A stretch of 56,705 nucleotides of DNA from Candidatus Sericytochromatia bacterium. Its GTDB lineage: Bacteria > Cyanobacteriota > Sericytochromatia > S15B-MN24 > JAQBPE01. The notes under the pieces are model-generated. The model was not told the DNA's origin, made no database searches, and was given only the letters and a program-made list of their open reading frames with translations. The stretch is taken from positions 1 to 56,705 of the forward strand of contig JAYKJB010000084.1 in NCBI GenBank assembly GCA_035285325.1, given 5' to 3'. Positions 8,569 through 18,674 of this stretch are shown here, in pieces; the first letter of the stretch is position 1; each line of letters opens with the position of its first letter. Made by a program: the position numbers and the translations under genes.

Positions 8569-9159
8569 TTGAACCCCATTGCGCCCCGCGCGTCCGCGTC
8601 TCAGGCCTCGCTCCGTTCGCCCCGCACGGCCCCCGCGAGTGGAGCGGGAACCGTGCCGGTGGCCCGCGTCGCGTCGCTGGTCGCTGCGCCGGCGGGCCGG
8701 CCTTCTGAACCCGTTTCCCAGGATCTGACGGGCCGCGATCGCCTGCCCTTGTGGGCCCGCTTGCTGCGCCGCTGGCAGTTCCCCCGCGTTCGGGTCACCA
8801 ACCCGCCGCCCTCCGAACAGCGCCTGTTGCGCCCCATGCCGGGCGTGATCACGCAGGGCGTGCGCCCAGGCCACCCCGCCCTCGACATCGCCTGCAACGT
8901 CGGCACTCCCGTGCGGGCGGCCCACGACGGGCAGGGCGGTGCCCGCACCAGCCACACCCACGGCATCACCTTCGAACTCCGACGCGCGGATGGTCTGGTA
9001 ACCAGCTACAGTCACCTCAGCGCGGCGCGTCCGGGCGGCGCCTACAAGCGAGGCGACCAGATCGGCGCGTGCGGCAACACCGGCAGCTGGACCACCGGCC
9101 CGCACCTGCACTTCGAGTCCAACCGGCCTGAGCTGCTGAACTCACTGGCCGATCAATAG
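8569..9159 (+). CDS. M23-family (LytM-type) metallopeptidase domain protein
   Basis: A 196-residue protein with a C-terminal peptidoglycan endopeptidase domain. The zinc-site signature is complete: H102xxxD106 (GHPALDIAC), the conserved YSHLS, and H179xH181 (PHLHFE). M23 enzymes cut peptide bridges in cell-wall peptidoglycan. The N-terminal 90 residues are Ala/Arg/Pro-rich with no recognisable signal peptide. The start is TTG 8569, with GAGG 8 bases upstream and no in-frame ATG nearby. If export matters, the true start or the export route is unclear. It lies about 90 bases after the TTAA repeats and is followed by a strong hairpin. Confidence 0.8.
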   Translation: MNPIAPRASASQASLRSPRTAPASGAGTVPVARVASLVAAPAGRPSEPVSQDLTGRDRLPLWARLLRRWQFPRVRVTNPPPSEQRLLRPMPGVITQGVRPGHPALDIACNVGTPVRAAHDGQGGARTSHTHGITFELRRADGLVTSYSHLSAARPGGAYKRGDQIGACGNTGSWTTGPHLHFESNRPELLNSLADQ

Positions 9160-9179
9160 CCCGTCAGAGGAACGAACCA

Positions 9180-9212
9180 AGGCCCCCTCGCCCTGTCTGG
9201 GCAAGGGGGCCT
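9180..9212 (-). terminator. Strong hairpin between the M23 gene and katG
   Basis: A 14-pair stem with one C.A mismatch (AGGCCCCCT.. with ..AGGGGGCCT) and a 5-base loop. It lies between convergent genes and can serve both. On the katG side it is followed by TTGGTTCGTT, a weak T-tract. Confidence 0.6.
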
Positions 9213-9240
9213 GCGGCACCGGTTGTCCGGGTTCCGGGGG

Positions 9241-11448
<2,208 letters not shown>

Positions 11449-11478
11449 CGAATGATTCCTCCTCTTCACTTCCGTGGT

Positions 11479-11491
11479 TTACCACAGCCTG
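11479..11491 (-). promoter_or_regulatory. 13-bp element upstream of katG, identical to 3435-3447
   Basis: CAGGCTGTGGTAA on the minus strand, 31 bases before the katG start. It may give katG its own promoter in addition to read-through from ahpF. Confidence 0.35.
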
Positions 11492-11555
11492 GTTGGATCC
11501 ACACCGTTGTGGGTGCCAGATTGGTTGCGCGGAAAGGCCCACGCCGGCGAGGGCG

Positions 11556-13118
11556 TCACGACGCCTGCGGCAGCGAGGTCCGGATCAGATGGTCGAAGGC
11601 CGACAGGCTGGCCTTGGTGCCCTCGCCCATCGCGATGATGATCTGCTTGTAGGGCACGGTGGTGCAGTCCCCGGCCGCGAACACGCCGGGGACGGAGGTC
11701 TGCCCGCGGGCATCCACCTCGATCTCCCCGTGGCGACTCAACTGCAGCGTGTCCTTCAGCCAGGCCGTGTTGGGCACCAGGCCAATCTGCACGAACACGC
11801 CTTCAAGCTCCAAGCGGTGGCTCACCCCCTGGCTGCGGTCGGTGTAGACCAGCCCCGTCACGCGCTGGCCATCACCCACCACCTCGGTCGTCTGGGCGTT
11901 GAGCAACACGGTCACATTGGGCAGGCTGTGCAGCTTTTGCTGCAGCACCGCGTCGGCCCGCAGCGCCTCGCCGAATTCTAGCAGGGTCACGTGGGCCACG
12001 AGGCCGGCCAGATCGATCGCCGCCTCCACCCCAGAGTTACCGCCCCCCACCACGGCCACCCGCTTGCCCTGGAAGACCGGGCCATCGCAGTGGGGGCAGA
12101 AGGTCACGCCCTTGGTGCGATAGGTGCTCTCGCCCGGCACTTGCAATTCGCGCCAGCGCGCCCCGGTGGCCAGAATCACCGTTTTGGCGCGCAGGGCCGC
12201 GCCACTGGCCAGACGCACCGTGTGCAGCCCTTGACCGGGTTCCAGGGCCTCGGCGCGCTGGGCCGTGAAGACCGGCACGTCGTAGGTGCGGACGTGCTCT
12301 TCCAGCGAGCGGGCCAGGCGCTCGCCTTCGGTGTGCTTGACCGAGATGAAATTTTCGATGCCGACCGTGTCGAGCAACTGCCCGCCGAAGCGGTCGGCCA
12401 CCACCCCGGTGCGAATCCCCTTGCGGGCCGCATAGATGGCGGCAGCGGCGCCGGCCGGACCGCCACCCACCACCAGCACGTCGAAGGGGGCTTCCTGCGA
12501 CAGCCGGGCGGCTTCCTGCTCCGCGGCGCCGCCGTCCAGCTTGTCGAGGATTTCTTCCAGGGAGGTACGCCCCTGACTGAAGGGCTGCCCGTTCAGGAAC
12601 ACCGCCGGCACGCCCATGATGTCGCGGGCTGCCACCTCCTCGCGGTGCAGGCCGCCGTCGACCATGGTCACCTGGATCTCCGGGTTCAGGGCCGCCATCG
12701 TGTTGAGCGCCTGCACCACGTCGGGACAATTGTGGCAGGACAGCGCGATGAACACCTCAAATTGCTTGGGCCCGGCCAGCCTCTGGATGCGCGCCACCTG
12801 GTCGTCGCTTAGCTTGGGCGGGTGGCCCCCGGTGTGCAGCAGGGCCAGCACCAGCGAGGTGAATTCGTGTCCAGTGGGCAGGCCCGCAAAGTGGATGCGC
12901 GGGGCCTCGCCGGGGCGGGCCACCGAGAAACCCGGCTGCCGCACTGCGCCCGTCTGCTCGCGCCAGCTCACCTGAGGGGAGAGGCCGGCGATGGTGGTCA
13001 GCATCGCCCGCAATTCCTGAGCCGTGGCGCTGTCATCCAGCGCGGCGAGCAATTCGATCGGGTGACGCAGCTTTTCCAGGTAGGCCGCGAGTTGGGCCTG
13101 CAGGGCGGCATCCAGCAT
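11556..13118 (-). CDS. ahpF: Alkyl hydroperoxide reductase subunit F (NADH:peroxiredoxin reductase)
   Basis: A 520-residue flavoprotein that passes electrons from NADH to AhpC. The N-terminal double thioredoxin-like domain has C128-H-N-C131 (SCHNCPDVV). The FAD site is [12 protein letters not shown], near residue 217. The redox-active CxxC is C341-P-H-C344 (FCPHCDGP), followed by the NADH site VVGGGNSG. Length and order match AhpF. ATG 13118 is clear: AGGAGGT lies about 6 bases upstream. It lies 73 bases after ahpC, with a strong hairpin between, and 107 bases before katG. Confidence 0.95.
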   Translation of the reverse strand: MLDAALQAQLAAYLEKLRHPIELLAALDDSATAQELRAMLTTIAGLSPQVSWREQTGAVRQPGFSVARPGEAPRIHFAGLPTGHEFTSLVLALLHTGGHPPKLSDDQVARIQRLAGPKQFEVFIALSCHNCPDVVQALNTMAALNPEIQVTMVDGGLHREEVAARDIMGVPAVFLNGQPFSQGRTSLEEILDKLDGGAAEQEAARLSQEAPFDVLVVGGGPAGAAAAIYAARKGIRTGVVADRFGGQLLDTVGIENFISVKHTEGERLARSLEEHVRTYDVPVFTAQRAEALEPGQGLHTVRLASGAALRAKTVILATGARWRELQVPGESTYRTKGVTFCPHCDGPVFQGKRVAVVGGGNSGVEAAIDLAGLVAHVTLLEFGEALRADAVLQQKLHSLPNVTVLLNAQTTEVVGDGQRVTGLVYTDRSQGVSHRLELEGVFVQIGLVPNTAWLKDTLQLSRHGEIEVDARGQTSVPGVFAAGDCTTVPYKQIIIAMGEGTKASLSAFDHLIRTSLPQAS

Positions 13119-13155
13119 GACGGGACCTCCTTCCGGTCTCGTGCGGACGGCGGTC

Positions 13156-13182
13156 GGCCTCCCGGCAGGCTGCCGGGAGGCC
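13156..13182 (-). other. Perfect 12-bp hairpin between ahpC and ahpF
   Basis: Arms GGCCTCCCGGCA and TGCCGGGAGGCC flank a 3-base loop within the 73-base ahpC-ahpF gap. No T-tract follows. It more likely protects the ahpC end of the mRNA or tunes the ahpC:ahpF ratio than stops transcription fully. Confidence 0.6.
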
Positions 13183-13191
13183 GGCGGGTCG

Positions 13192-13761
13192 TCAGATCTT
13201 GCCAACCAGGTCGAGCGAGGGCGCCAGCGTGGCCTGGCCTTCCTGCCACTTGGCGGGGCAGACCTCGCCCGGATGCGAGGCGACGTACTGCGCCGCCTTG
13301 ATCTTGCGCAGCAGCTCACCGGCATCGCGGCCGACGCCGCCCGCGCTGATCTCGACCATCTGGATCTTGCCCGCGGGGTCGATCACGAAGGTGCCGCGCT
13401 CGGCCAGCCCGGCCTCCTCGATCATGACGCCGAAGTTGCGCGTGATCGTGCCGGTCGGGTCACCGACCAGCGGATACTTGATCTTGCGGATGGTTTCCGA
13501 GGCGTCGTGCCAGGCCTTGTGCGTGAAATGGGTGTCGGTCGAGACGCCGTAGATCTCCACGCCCAGCTTCTGGAACTCGGCATAGCGGTCGGCCAGGTCG
13601 CCCAGCTCGGTGGGGCAGACGAAGGTGAAGTCGGCGGGATAGAAGAACACCACCGACCACTTGCCCTTCAGGTTGGCTTCCGTCACCTCGACGAAGGCGC
13701 CGTTGTGATAGGCCTGCGCCCGGAAGGGCAACACCTCGGTGTTGATGGGAGTCTTGTTCAT
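13192..13761 (-). CDS. ahpC: Peroxiredoxin, alkyl hydroperoxide reductase subunit C
   Basis: A 189-residue typical 2-Cys peroxiredoxin that reduces H2O2, organic peroxides and peroxynitrite in the cytosol. The peroxidatic Cys49 lies in DFTFVCPTE and the resolving Cys168 in GEVCPAKW. Length and motifs match the AhpC1/Prx1 class. AAGGAGA precedes the ATG by about 7 bases. It is the first gene of the operon. A consensus promoter and a Fur/PerR-type palindrome lie just upstream, so peroxide or metal control is likely. Confidence 0.97.
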   Translation of the reverse strand: MNKTPINTEVLPFRAQAYHNGAFVEVTEANLKGKWSVVFFYPADFTFVCPTELGDLADRYAEFQKLGVEIYGVSTDTHFTHKAWHDASETIRKIKYPLVGDPTGTITRNFGVMIEEAGLAERGTFVIDPAGKIQMVEISAGGVGRDAGELLRKIKAAQYVASHPGEVCPAKWQEGQATLAPSLDLVGKI

Positions 13762-13805
13762 GACAGGTTCTCCTTGCTAGGGTAAGGGGCAACGACAGAA
13801 AGGCT

Positions 13806-13822
13806 AATGATTTAGAATCATT
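13806..13822. promoter_or_regulatory. PerR/Fur-type operator of the ahpC operon
   Basis: AATGATT-TAG-AATCATT is a perfect 17-base palindrome, similar in size and A/T pattern to Per and Fur boxes. It sits just downstream of the predicted ahpC transcription start (about 13824), where a bound repressor would block transcription. The regulator gene is not in the window. Confidence 0.75.
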
Positions 13823-13830
13823 TTAAATGT

Positions 13831-13859
13831 AGAGTAGTCACAAGGAGGGTGCCTGTCAA
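13831..13859 (-). promoter_or_regulatory. ahpC promoter
   Basis: On the minus strand TTGACA (13859-13854) is 17 bases from TACTCT (13836-13831), a near-consensus vegetative promoter. The remaining sequence up to 13998 shows nothing recognisable. Confidence 0.75.
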
Positions 13860-13998
13860 GGGGAAATTCGCGGCGGAGGGCCGGCCGGAACGTTAAATTC
13901 CTGGCAAATCTCTGTTGCCTGCGCCTCGGCCCGCTGCCGGGGCAGGCCACCCCTCGACGATGCGCCAGCTGCCTCTCGGATTCCAGATGGTGCCATCA

Positions 13999-14033
13999 GA
14001 AAACGCCGCCGTGTCAGGCACGGCGGCGTTTTC
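13999..14033 (-). terminator. Bidirectional Rho-independent terminator
   Basis: A perfect 15-pair stem, GAAAACGCCGCCGTG with its complement, and a 5-base loop, with TTTT on both sides. It lies 81 bases after the stop of the synthetase-like gene and would end that minus-strand transcript. Confidence 0.85.
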
Positions 14034-14114
14034 ATTGAATGGGGTCGACGTTCGTCTCTGAAGGCTGTTGCCGCGCTCGGTGAGCGACCTTCCGGGAAGC
14101 GGCGGCGCTCGCCT

Positions 14115-15119
14115 TCAGAGCAGGTTGTCGCGGTTGATCAGGAAGGGCACCGCCTCGCGGATGTCCGAGACGCCCAAGATGAACTGGGCCACGCGGGCCA
14201 TGCCCACGCCCGCGCCGCTGTGAAGCGGAATCTCGCGGTCCTTGTGCGCGTCCAGGTACCAGGCGAAGTCCTCGTCCTTGCCACCCAGCGCGATCAGCCG
14301 CTCATACATGGCGCTCGTCTTCAGGCGCCGCTCGATCGTGGCGTGATCGTGCTCGCGCTCCGCGGCCCCGGCCGATTCGCCCGAGAAGGGCAACAGCATG
14401 TCGGTCGAGTTCACCACGCGCGGATCCTCGGCGTTCTGCTTCATATTGAAGAACTTGATCGGCAGCGGGTAGTGGGTCAGGAAGCAGGGCCCGTAGATTT
14501 CGGTCAGGCGGCGCTCGTGGTTCGCTTTCAGGTCATCGCCCCAGGCCAGCCCCGGAAAGTCCGCCTGCAGGGCCTCGACCGCCTCCGTGTAGGTGATGCG
14601 CTGAAACGCCAGGGCGCGCAGGGCTGCCGTGTCGCGCCCGAAATGGCTGCGCAATTCCTGTTCGCAGGTGGCGAGGACTTCGCCCACTGCTGCCTGGACG
14701 ATGCCCGTCAGGTGGCCGATCAGCTCGTCGAGGTTGCCCAGGTGCTCGATCTCGAACAGGGCGAACTGGCACAGGTGGCGGTCATCGGCCTCGGGCTCCA
14801 TCCGGAAGCTCTGGATTTCCGCGTAGACCTTGCCCAGCACCGGCGTGATCAGTTCCAGGTAGAGCTGGTCGCTCTGTGCCAGGTAGGCCGGTTTGCCGAA
14901 ATAATCGACCTTGAAGAGGGTGTCGACATTCTCGCAGGCGCCGGTCACACCGACGATTTCAGGCACGTTGTGGACGCCGATGAAACCCTGCGATTCGACG
15001 TAGCGACGGGCCCCACGGAACATCGCGGCCCAGATGCGGATCAGGGCGGCGCGGCGCGGCGAGCAGGGCTCCAGCGAGTTTTCAGGGCGGGCGACAGGCA
15101 AGGGAAGGGTGGCGGTCAC
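14115..15119 (-). CDS. Class IIb aminoacyl-tRNA synthetase-like core (AsnRS/asparagine synthetase A-related), no anticodon domain
   Basis: A 334-residue protein matching the catalytic half of Asn/Asp-tRNA synthetases. Motif 2 is seen as FRMEPEADDRHLCQFALFEIE-type sequence (split here: FRMEPEADDRHL, then FEIE). Motif 3 is GAGVGMARVAQFILG, with the following IREAVPFLINRD. The about 100-residue N-terminal OB-fold that reads the anticodon is missing. Truncated AsnRS relatives in archaea act as ammonia-dependent asparagine synthetases, and this protein may do the same. A non-canonical amino-acid activating role is also possible. The start is GTG 15119 with AAAGGAG 5 bases upstream. Upstream codons exist but would run through the leader terminator. 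Confidence 0.8.
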   Translation of the reverse strand: MTATLPLPVARPENSLEPCSPRRAALIRIWAAMFRGARRYVESQGFIGVHNVPEIVGVTGACENVDTLFKVDYFGKPAYLAQSDQLYLELITPVLGKVYAEIQSFRMEPEADDRHLCQFALFEIEHLGNLDELIGHLTGIVQAAVGEVLATCEQELRSHFGRDTAALRALAFQRITYTEAVEALQADFPGLAWGDDLKANHERRLTEIYGPCFLTHYPLPIKFFNMKQNAEDPRVVNSTDMLLPFSGESAGAAEREHDHATIERRLKTSAMYERLIALGGKDEDFAWYLDAHKDREIPLHSGAGVGMARVAQFILGVSDIREAVPFLINRDNLL

Positions 15120-15157
15120 GGCGACTCCTTTCAAGCGCTCAGACACGAAATCCGGGC

Positions 15158-15187
15158 AAAAAAAAGCCGAACCCCCAAAGGGTTCGG
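15158..15187 (-). terminator. Leader terminator (attenuator candidate) of the synthetase-like gene
   Basis: On the minus strand CCGAACCC-loop-GGGTTCGG is followed by C and eight Ts, a textbook intrinsic terminator. It lies inside the leader, 38 bases before the GTG start. The upstream 150 bases hold several further hairpins (for example TGCCCCGTCGGGGGC). This layout suggests attenuation. No T-box consensus and no Asn-codon leader peptide is seen. Confidence 0.75.
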
Positions 15188-15335
15188 AATTCAGGGGCCA
15201 AAGGCCATGGGAAACGGGGAACTGAGCCCCCGACGGGGCATCTCGGCCAGGAACGGCCCTCGCCAATCCCCGCTTAAGGGGGCTGGTGAAGGCTGTTTAG
15301 CGCTGGAGCTGGATCCCGTCGGCTGCATCGACGGC

Positions 15336-15365
15336 AGCCTACCGCAGGGCGTCATCACTTGTAAA
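15336..15365 (-). promoter_or_regulatory. Possible promoter of the synthetase-like gene leader
   Basis: TTTACA and TAGGCT are spaced 18 bases apart on the minus strand. This would give a leader of about 210 bases that includes the terminator at 15158-15187. Confidence 0.4.
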
Positions 15366-15526
15366 CGGTTGCTCCGTGCGGGGTGCCTGAAAGGCGCTGA
15401 TGACCAACGGATCGGGGCGATTCTCGGACCCCTCTGGGCGACGCTCGGGGCGGCAGGCGCGTGGATGCGACGCGACCGTCTCAAAATCCTCGTCCCACGT
15501 TCGGGTGGAGCGGCCCAGGCTTCGGC

Positions 15527-15556
15527 TTGACGGATCGCGACCGCGCCCCGGACAAT
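15527..15556 (+). promoter_or_regulatory. Promoter of the pyr-purB operon (predicts leaderless mRNA)
   Basis: TTGACG (15527-15532), an 18-base spacer, then GACAAT (15551-15556). The expected start at about 15563 is only 1-3 bases before the pyrK ATG at 15565, which has no Shine-Dalgarno site. Confidence 0.6.
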
Positions 15557-15564
15557 CCCCGGCT

Positions 15565-16362
15565 ATGTGCCCCGCCGCCCTGTCCCTGGCTCCCGCCCAA
15601 GGCTCGGCGCAGGTCATGCGCCTGACCTTTCACGGCCCGGACGTGTTCGTGATCTGGCTGCAGGCACCGGGCCTGGCGCAGGCACAACCCGGTCAGTTCG
15701 TGCATCTGCGGGTCGGCGACGGCTACCTGCGGCGTCCGTTCAGCATTTACCGGGTCGCGGGTGACCAGCTGGCCCTGCTGGTGCGCGCCAAAGGGCGGGG
15801 CACGCGCTGGCTGGCGGGTCTGGCGCCGGGGAGTCGCCTGGATTGGCTGGGTCCGCTCGGCCGGCCGTATTCGGCACCATCGGGGCCAGGGCGCGTGCTG
15901 CTGGTGGGCGGTGGCGTCGGGGTGGCGCCGCTGGTGCATTTTGCTGAAACACACGCGGCGCAGGCCGGGCTCGGCCTGCGGGCCCTGTTCGGCTTCCGCA
16001 GCGCCGACCAGGCGGTGAACGACGCGCCGCTGGCCGCCTGGGGGGTCGACCTGACGCTTTACACCGAGGACGGCAGCCAGGGCCGGCGGGGGCGCGTGGT
16101 GGATGATCTGCCGACGATCCTGCGCGATTTTGCGCCGCAGCGGGTGCTGACGTGCGGCCCGGATGGCCTGATGCGGGCAGTGGCCGAGGCGGCGGCCGCG
16201 GCCGGCGTGCCCTGTGAGGTGTCGCTGGAGCGCCCCATGGGCTGCGGTATAGGCGTCTGTCTGCTGTGTGTCGTGCCGGTGCGAGGCGAGGGGGAGGGGC
16301 CTTTCTACGAGCGGGTTTGCTGCGAGGGACCGGTCTTCGACGCGGAGCGGCTGGCATGGTGA
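15565..16362 (+). CDS. pyrK: Dihydroorotate dehydrogenase electron-transfer subunit (PyrK)
   Basis: A 265-residue FAD/[2Fe-2S] protein that links dihydroorotate oxidation by PyrD to NAD+. It shows the FAD motif RRPFSIY, the NAD-binding GGGVGVAPL, and a C-terminal iron-sulphur cluster set (GCGIGVCLLC plus a later CC). ATG 15565 is chosen because family homology begins there and the promoter ends 9 bases before it. There is no ribosome-binding site, consistent with leaderless translation. Its stop overlaps the pyrD start in ATGGTGA. Confidence 0.93.
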   Translation: MCPAALSLAPAQGSAQVMRLTFHGPDVFVIWLQAPGLAQAQPGQFVHLRVGDGYLRRPFSIYRVAGDQLALLVRAKGRGTRWLAGLAPGSRLDWLGPLGRPYSAPSGPGRVLLVGGGVGVAPLVHFAETHAAQAGLGLRALFGFRSADQAVNDAPLAAWGVDLTLYTEDGSQGRRGRVVDDLPTILRDFAPQRVLTCGPDGLMRAVAEAAAAAGVPCEVSLERPMGCGIGVCLLCVVPVRGEGEGPFYERVCCEGPVFDAERLAW

Positions 16363-17294
16363 CGGCGCTGCAGCCCGACCTGGCGGTGACGCTCGGCCCC
16401 TTGCGCCTGCGCTCCCCGCTCACGCTGGCCTCCGGCACCTGCGGCTATGGCCTGGAGCTGGCTCCCTTTCTCGATCTCAAGCGGGTCGGGGCGGTCTTCA
16501 CCAAGGGCCTGAGCCCGCTGCCGCGGCCCGGGCATGCCGGACTGCGCGGGGCCGAGGTCGAGGCGGGCATGCTCAACCGCATCGGGTTGCAAAATGTGGG
16601 CCTTGAGGCCTTCCTGGCCGAGAAGCTGCCGGCCCTGCAGGCCGCCGATCTGCCGGCGATCGCCAACCTCGCGGGCGCCAGCCTGATCGAATACGAGGCC
16701 ATGGCCGAGCGCCTCGACGAGGCCCCCGGCCTGTTGGGCCTGGAACTGAACGTCTCGTGCCCGAACGTGACGCACGGGGGCATCGAATTCGGCCGCGACC
16801 CGCAGGTGCTGGAAGGCCTGGTGCGGGCCGTGCGGCGGCGCACGCGCCTGCCGTTGGTGGTCAAGCTGGCCCCGCGTGCCGACGACGTGGGTGAGTTTGC
16901 CCGCGCGGCCGAGGCGGCTGGGGCGGACGTCTTGTCGGCCATCAACACCTTGCCGGGGCTGGCCGTGACCCCGCGCCTGGTTGACGGGCGCCTCACGGCG
17001 GAGTTGCTGCGCGGCGGGCTGTCGGGCCCGGCCCTGCGCCCGCTGGCCCTGCGCTGCGTGGCGGAGGCCCGCCGGGCCTGCCGCTTGCCGATCATCGGCA
17101 TCGGGGGGGTGGCGAGCCTGGAGGACGTGCTGGCCTTCTTCGCGGTGGGGGCGCGGGCCGTTCAGGTTGGCACGGGCAGCTTCGTGGAGCCCGGTCTGGC
17201 CGGGCGCCTGGCCCAGGAGCTGGCGGACTGGCTGCGGGCTGGGGGCGGCGATCGCCTGGAAGCCTGTTTCCCCGAGGAGGTTCCGACATGGTGA
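16356..17294 (+). CDS. pyrD: Dihydroorotate dehydrogenase class 1B, catalytic subunit
   Basis: A 312-residue FMN TIM-barrel enzyme that oxidises dihydroorotate to orotate. Typical motifs are TLASGTCGYG at the N-terminus, MLNRIGLQN, ELNVSCPN (with the catalytic Cys of class 1), and the phosphate-binding GIGGV and GTGSF. Pairing with pyrK makes it class 1B, NAD-dependent and cytosolic. It starts in the ATGGTGA overlap with pyrK and ends in an identical overlap with pyrF, so translation is probably coupled. Confidence 0.95.
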   Translation: MVTALQPDLAVTLGPLRLRSPLTLASGTCGYGLELAPFLDLKRVGAVFTKGLSPLPRPGHAGLRGAEVEAGMLNRIGLQNVGLEAFLAEKLPALQAADLPAIANLAGASLIEYEAMAERLDEAPGLLGLELNVSCPNVTHGGIEFGRDPQVLEGLVRAVRRRTRLPLVVKLAPRADDVGEFARAAEAAGADVLSAINTLPGLAVTPRLVDGRLTAELLRGGLSGPALRPLALRCVAEARRACRLPIIGIGGVASLEDVLAFFAVGARAVQVGTGSFVEPGLAGRLAQELADWLRAGGGDRLEACFPEEVPTW

Positions 17295-18100
17295 GGCCCT
17301 CGACCCTGGAAAAACTCGATGCCCGGCTGGCCCAGGTGCGGGCGGGTCTGTGCATCGGCCTTGACCCCGATCCGGAACGCCTGCCGCCAGGGCTCGGGAG
17401 CGGCGTGGAGGCGATCGTGGCCTTCAACCGCGCCATCATCGCCGCGACCCGTTCGCGGGCCGCGGCCTACAAGCCCAACCTGGCCTTTTACGAGGTCTGG
17501 GGCGCTGCCGGCTGGCAGGCGTTGCAGGCCACGCTGGCTGCCATTCCGGCTGAAATCCCGGTGATCCTGGATGCCAAGCGCGGCGACATCGGCAACACGG
17601 CTCGCATGTACGCCCGGGCCCTGTTCGAGGAGCTGGGCGGCGATGCCGTCACCGTCTCGCCCTACATGGGGCCGGACAGCCTGCAGCCGTTTGTCGCCTA
17701 TGCCGACCGGCTGACCTTCGTGCTGACGGCCACCTCGAACCCCGGCGCGGCGTTCCTGCAGGATCGCCAGGACGCCGCGGGCGTGCCGCTCTATCTGCGT
17801 GTGGCCGAGCTGGCCCGCGAGCTGGATGGTCAGCCGGGCGCGGTCGGGCTGGTGGTCGGTGCCACCCGCCCGGAGGTGGTGCCGGCGATCCGGGCGCGGG
17901 TGCCCGGGCAGTGGCTGCTGGTGCCGGGCATTGGCGCTCAGGGCGGAGACCTGGCCGCGCTGGCGCCTATTTTGGGCGAGCGGGTCCTGTTCAATGTGTC
18001 CCGCGAGGTGTTGTATGCTTCCTCGGGCACCGACTTTGCCGAAGCGGCCGAGGCCGCTGCCAGGAGGCTGCAAGATGCCATCTTCTCCGTTCGCTGCTGA
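17288..18100 (+). CDS. pyrF: Orotidine-5'-phosphate decarboxylase (type 2)
   Basis: A 270-residue enzyme converting OMP to UMP. It shows CIGLDPDPE near the N-terminus, the catalytic Lys/Asp loop LDAKRGDIGNT and the ATSNPGAAF segment. Its length fits the longer type 2 family found in actinobacteria, mycoplasmas and deltaproteobacterial groups. It overlaps pyrD by 7 bases and pyrE by 26. Confidence 0.95.
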   Translation: MVRPSTLEKLDARLAQVRAGLCIGLDPDPERLPPGLGSGVEAIVAFNRAIIAATRSRAAAYKPNLAFYEVWGAAGWQALQATLAAIPAEIPVILDAKRGDIGNTARMYARALFEELGGDAVTVSPYMGPDSLQPFVAYADRLTFVLTATSNPGAAFLQDRQDAAGVPLYLRVAELARELDGQPGAVGLVVGATRPEVVPAIRARVPGQWLLVPGIGAQGGDLAALAPILGERVLFNVSREVLYASSGTDFAEAAEAAARRLQDAIFSVRC

Positions 18101-18674
18101 ACTGACGCAGCGCCTGCTACAGACGGAGGCCCTGCTGGAGGGCCATTTCGCGCTCAGTTCCGGCCTGCACAGCCCCCGCTACGTGCAGTGCGCGCGCCTG
18201 CTGCAGCACCCACCGCAGGCCGCCTGGGCCGCCGAGGCGCTGGCCCGTCAGATGGAAACCCCCTGCGACGTGGTGGTCGGACCGGCGCTCGGTGGCGTGA
18301 TCATCGCCCACGAGTTGGCGCGCGCCCTCCAGGTGCGGGCGCTCTTCACGGAGCGGGTGGAGGGCGCCATGATGCTTCGCCGCGGCTTCACCCTGGCCCC
18401 CGGGGAGCGCGTGCTGATCGTGGAGGACGTCATCACCACCGGGGGGTCGGCGGCCGAGGCGGCGGCCTGCGTGCGGGCGCTCGGGGCCGAGGTGGTCGGT
18501 TATGCCTGCCTGGTCGATCGCGGTGGAGCGGGGGGCCTGGATGCGCCCTGCCAGGCGCTGCTGGCGCTGTCGGTGCCGACCTTCGCGCCGGCCGATTGCC
18601 CGGCCTGTCGGGCCGGGGAGCCGGTCATCAAGCCCGGCAGTCGTCCGCAGGCCAGCGTGGAGCCGGCGCGATGA
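18075..18674 (+). CDS. pyrE: Orotate phosphoribosyltransferase
   Basis: A 199-residue enzyme that joins orotate to PRPP to form OMP. The PRPP-binding signature is LIVEDVITTGGSA. GHFALSSGLHSPRYVQ and VVGPALGGV are also typical. The last 20 residues include a C..C pair (DCPAC) and a Pro/Arg tail, as in some long OPRTs. ATG 18075 has AGGAGG 7 bases upstream, inside the end of pyrF. Confidence 0.94.
   Translation: MPSSPFAAELTQRLLQTEALLEGHFALSSGLHSPRYVQCARLLQHPPQAAWAAEALARQMETPCDVVVGPALGGVIIAHELARALQVRALFTERVEGAMMLRRGFTLAPGERVLIVEDVITTGGSAAEAAACVRALGAEVVGYACLVDRGGAGGLDAPCQALLALSVPTFAPADCPACRAGEPVIKPGSRPQASVEPAR

Noticed and set aside
15120-15340. T-box riboswitch before the synthetase-like gene
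   Set aside because: No GGGTGG-type antiterminator sequence or specifier stem was found, although the terminator is real.
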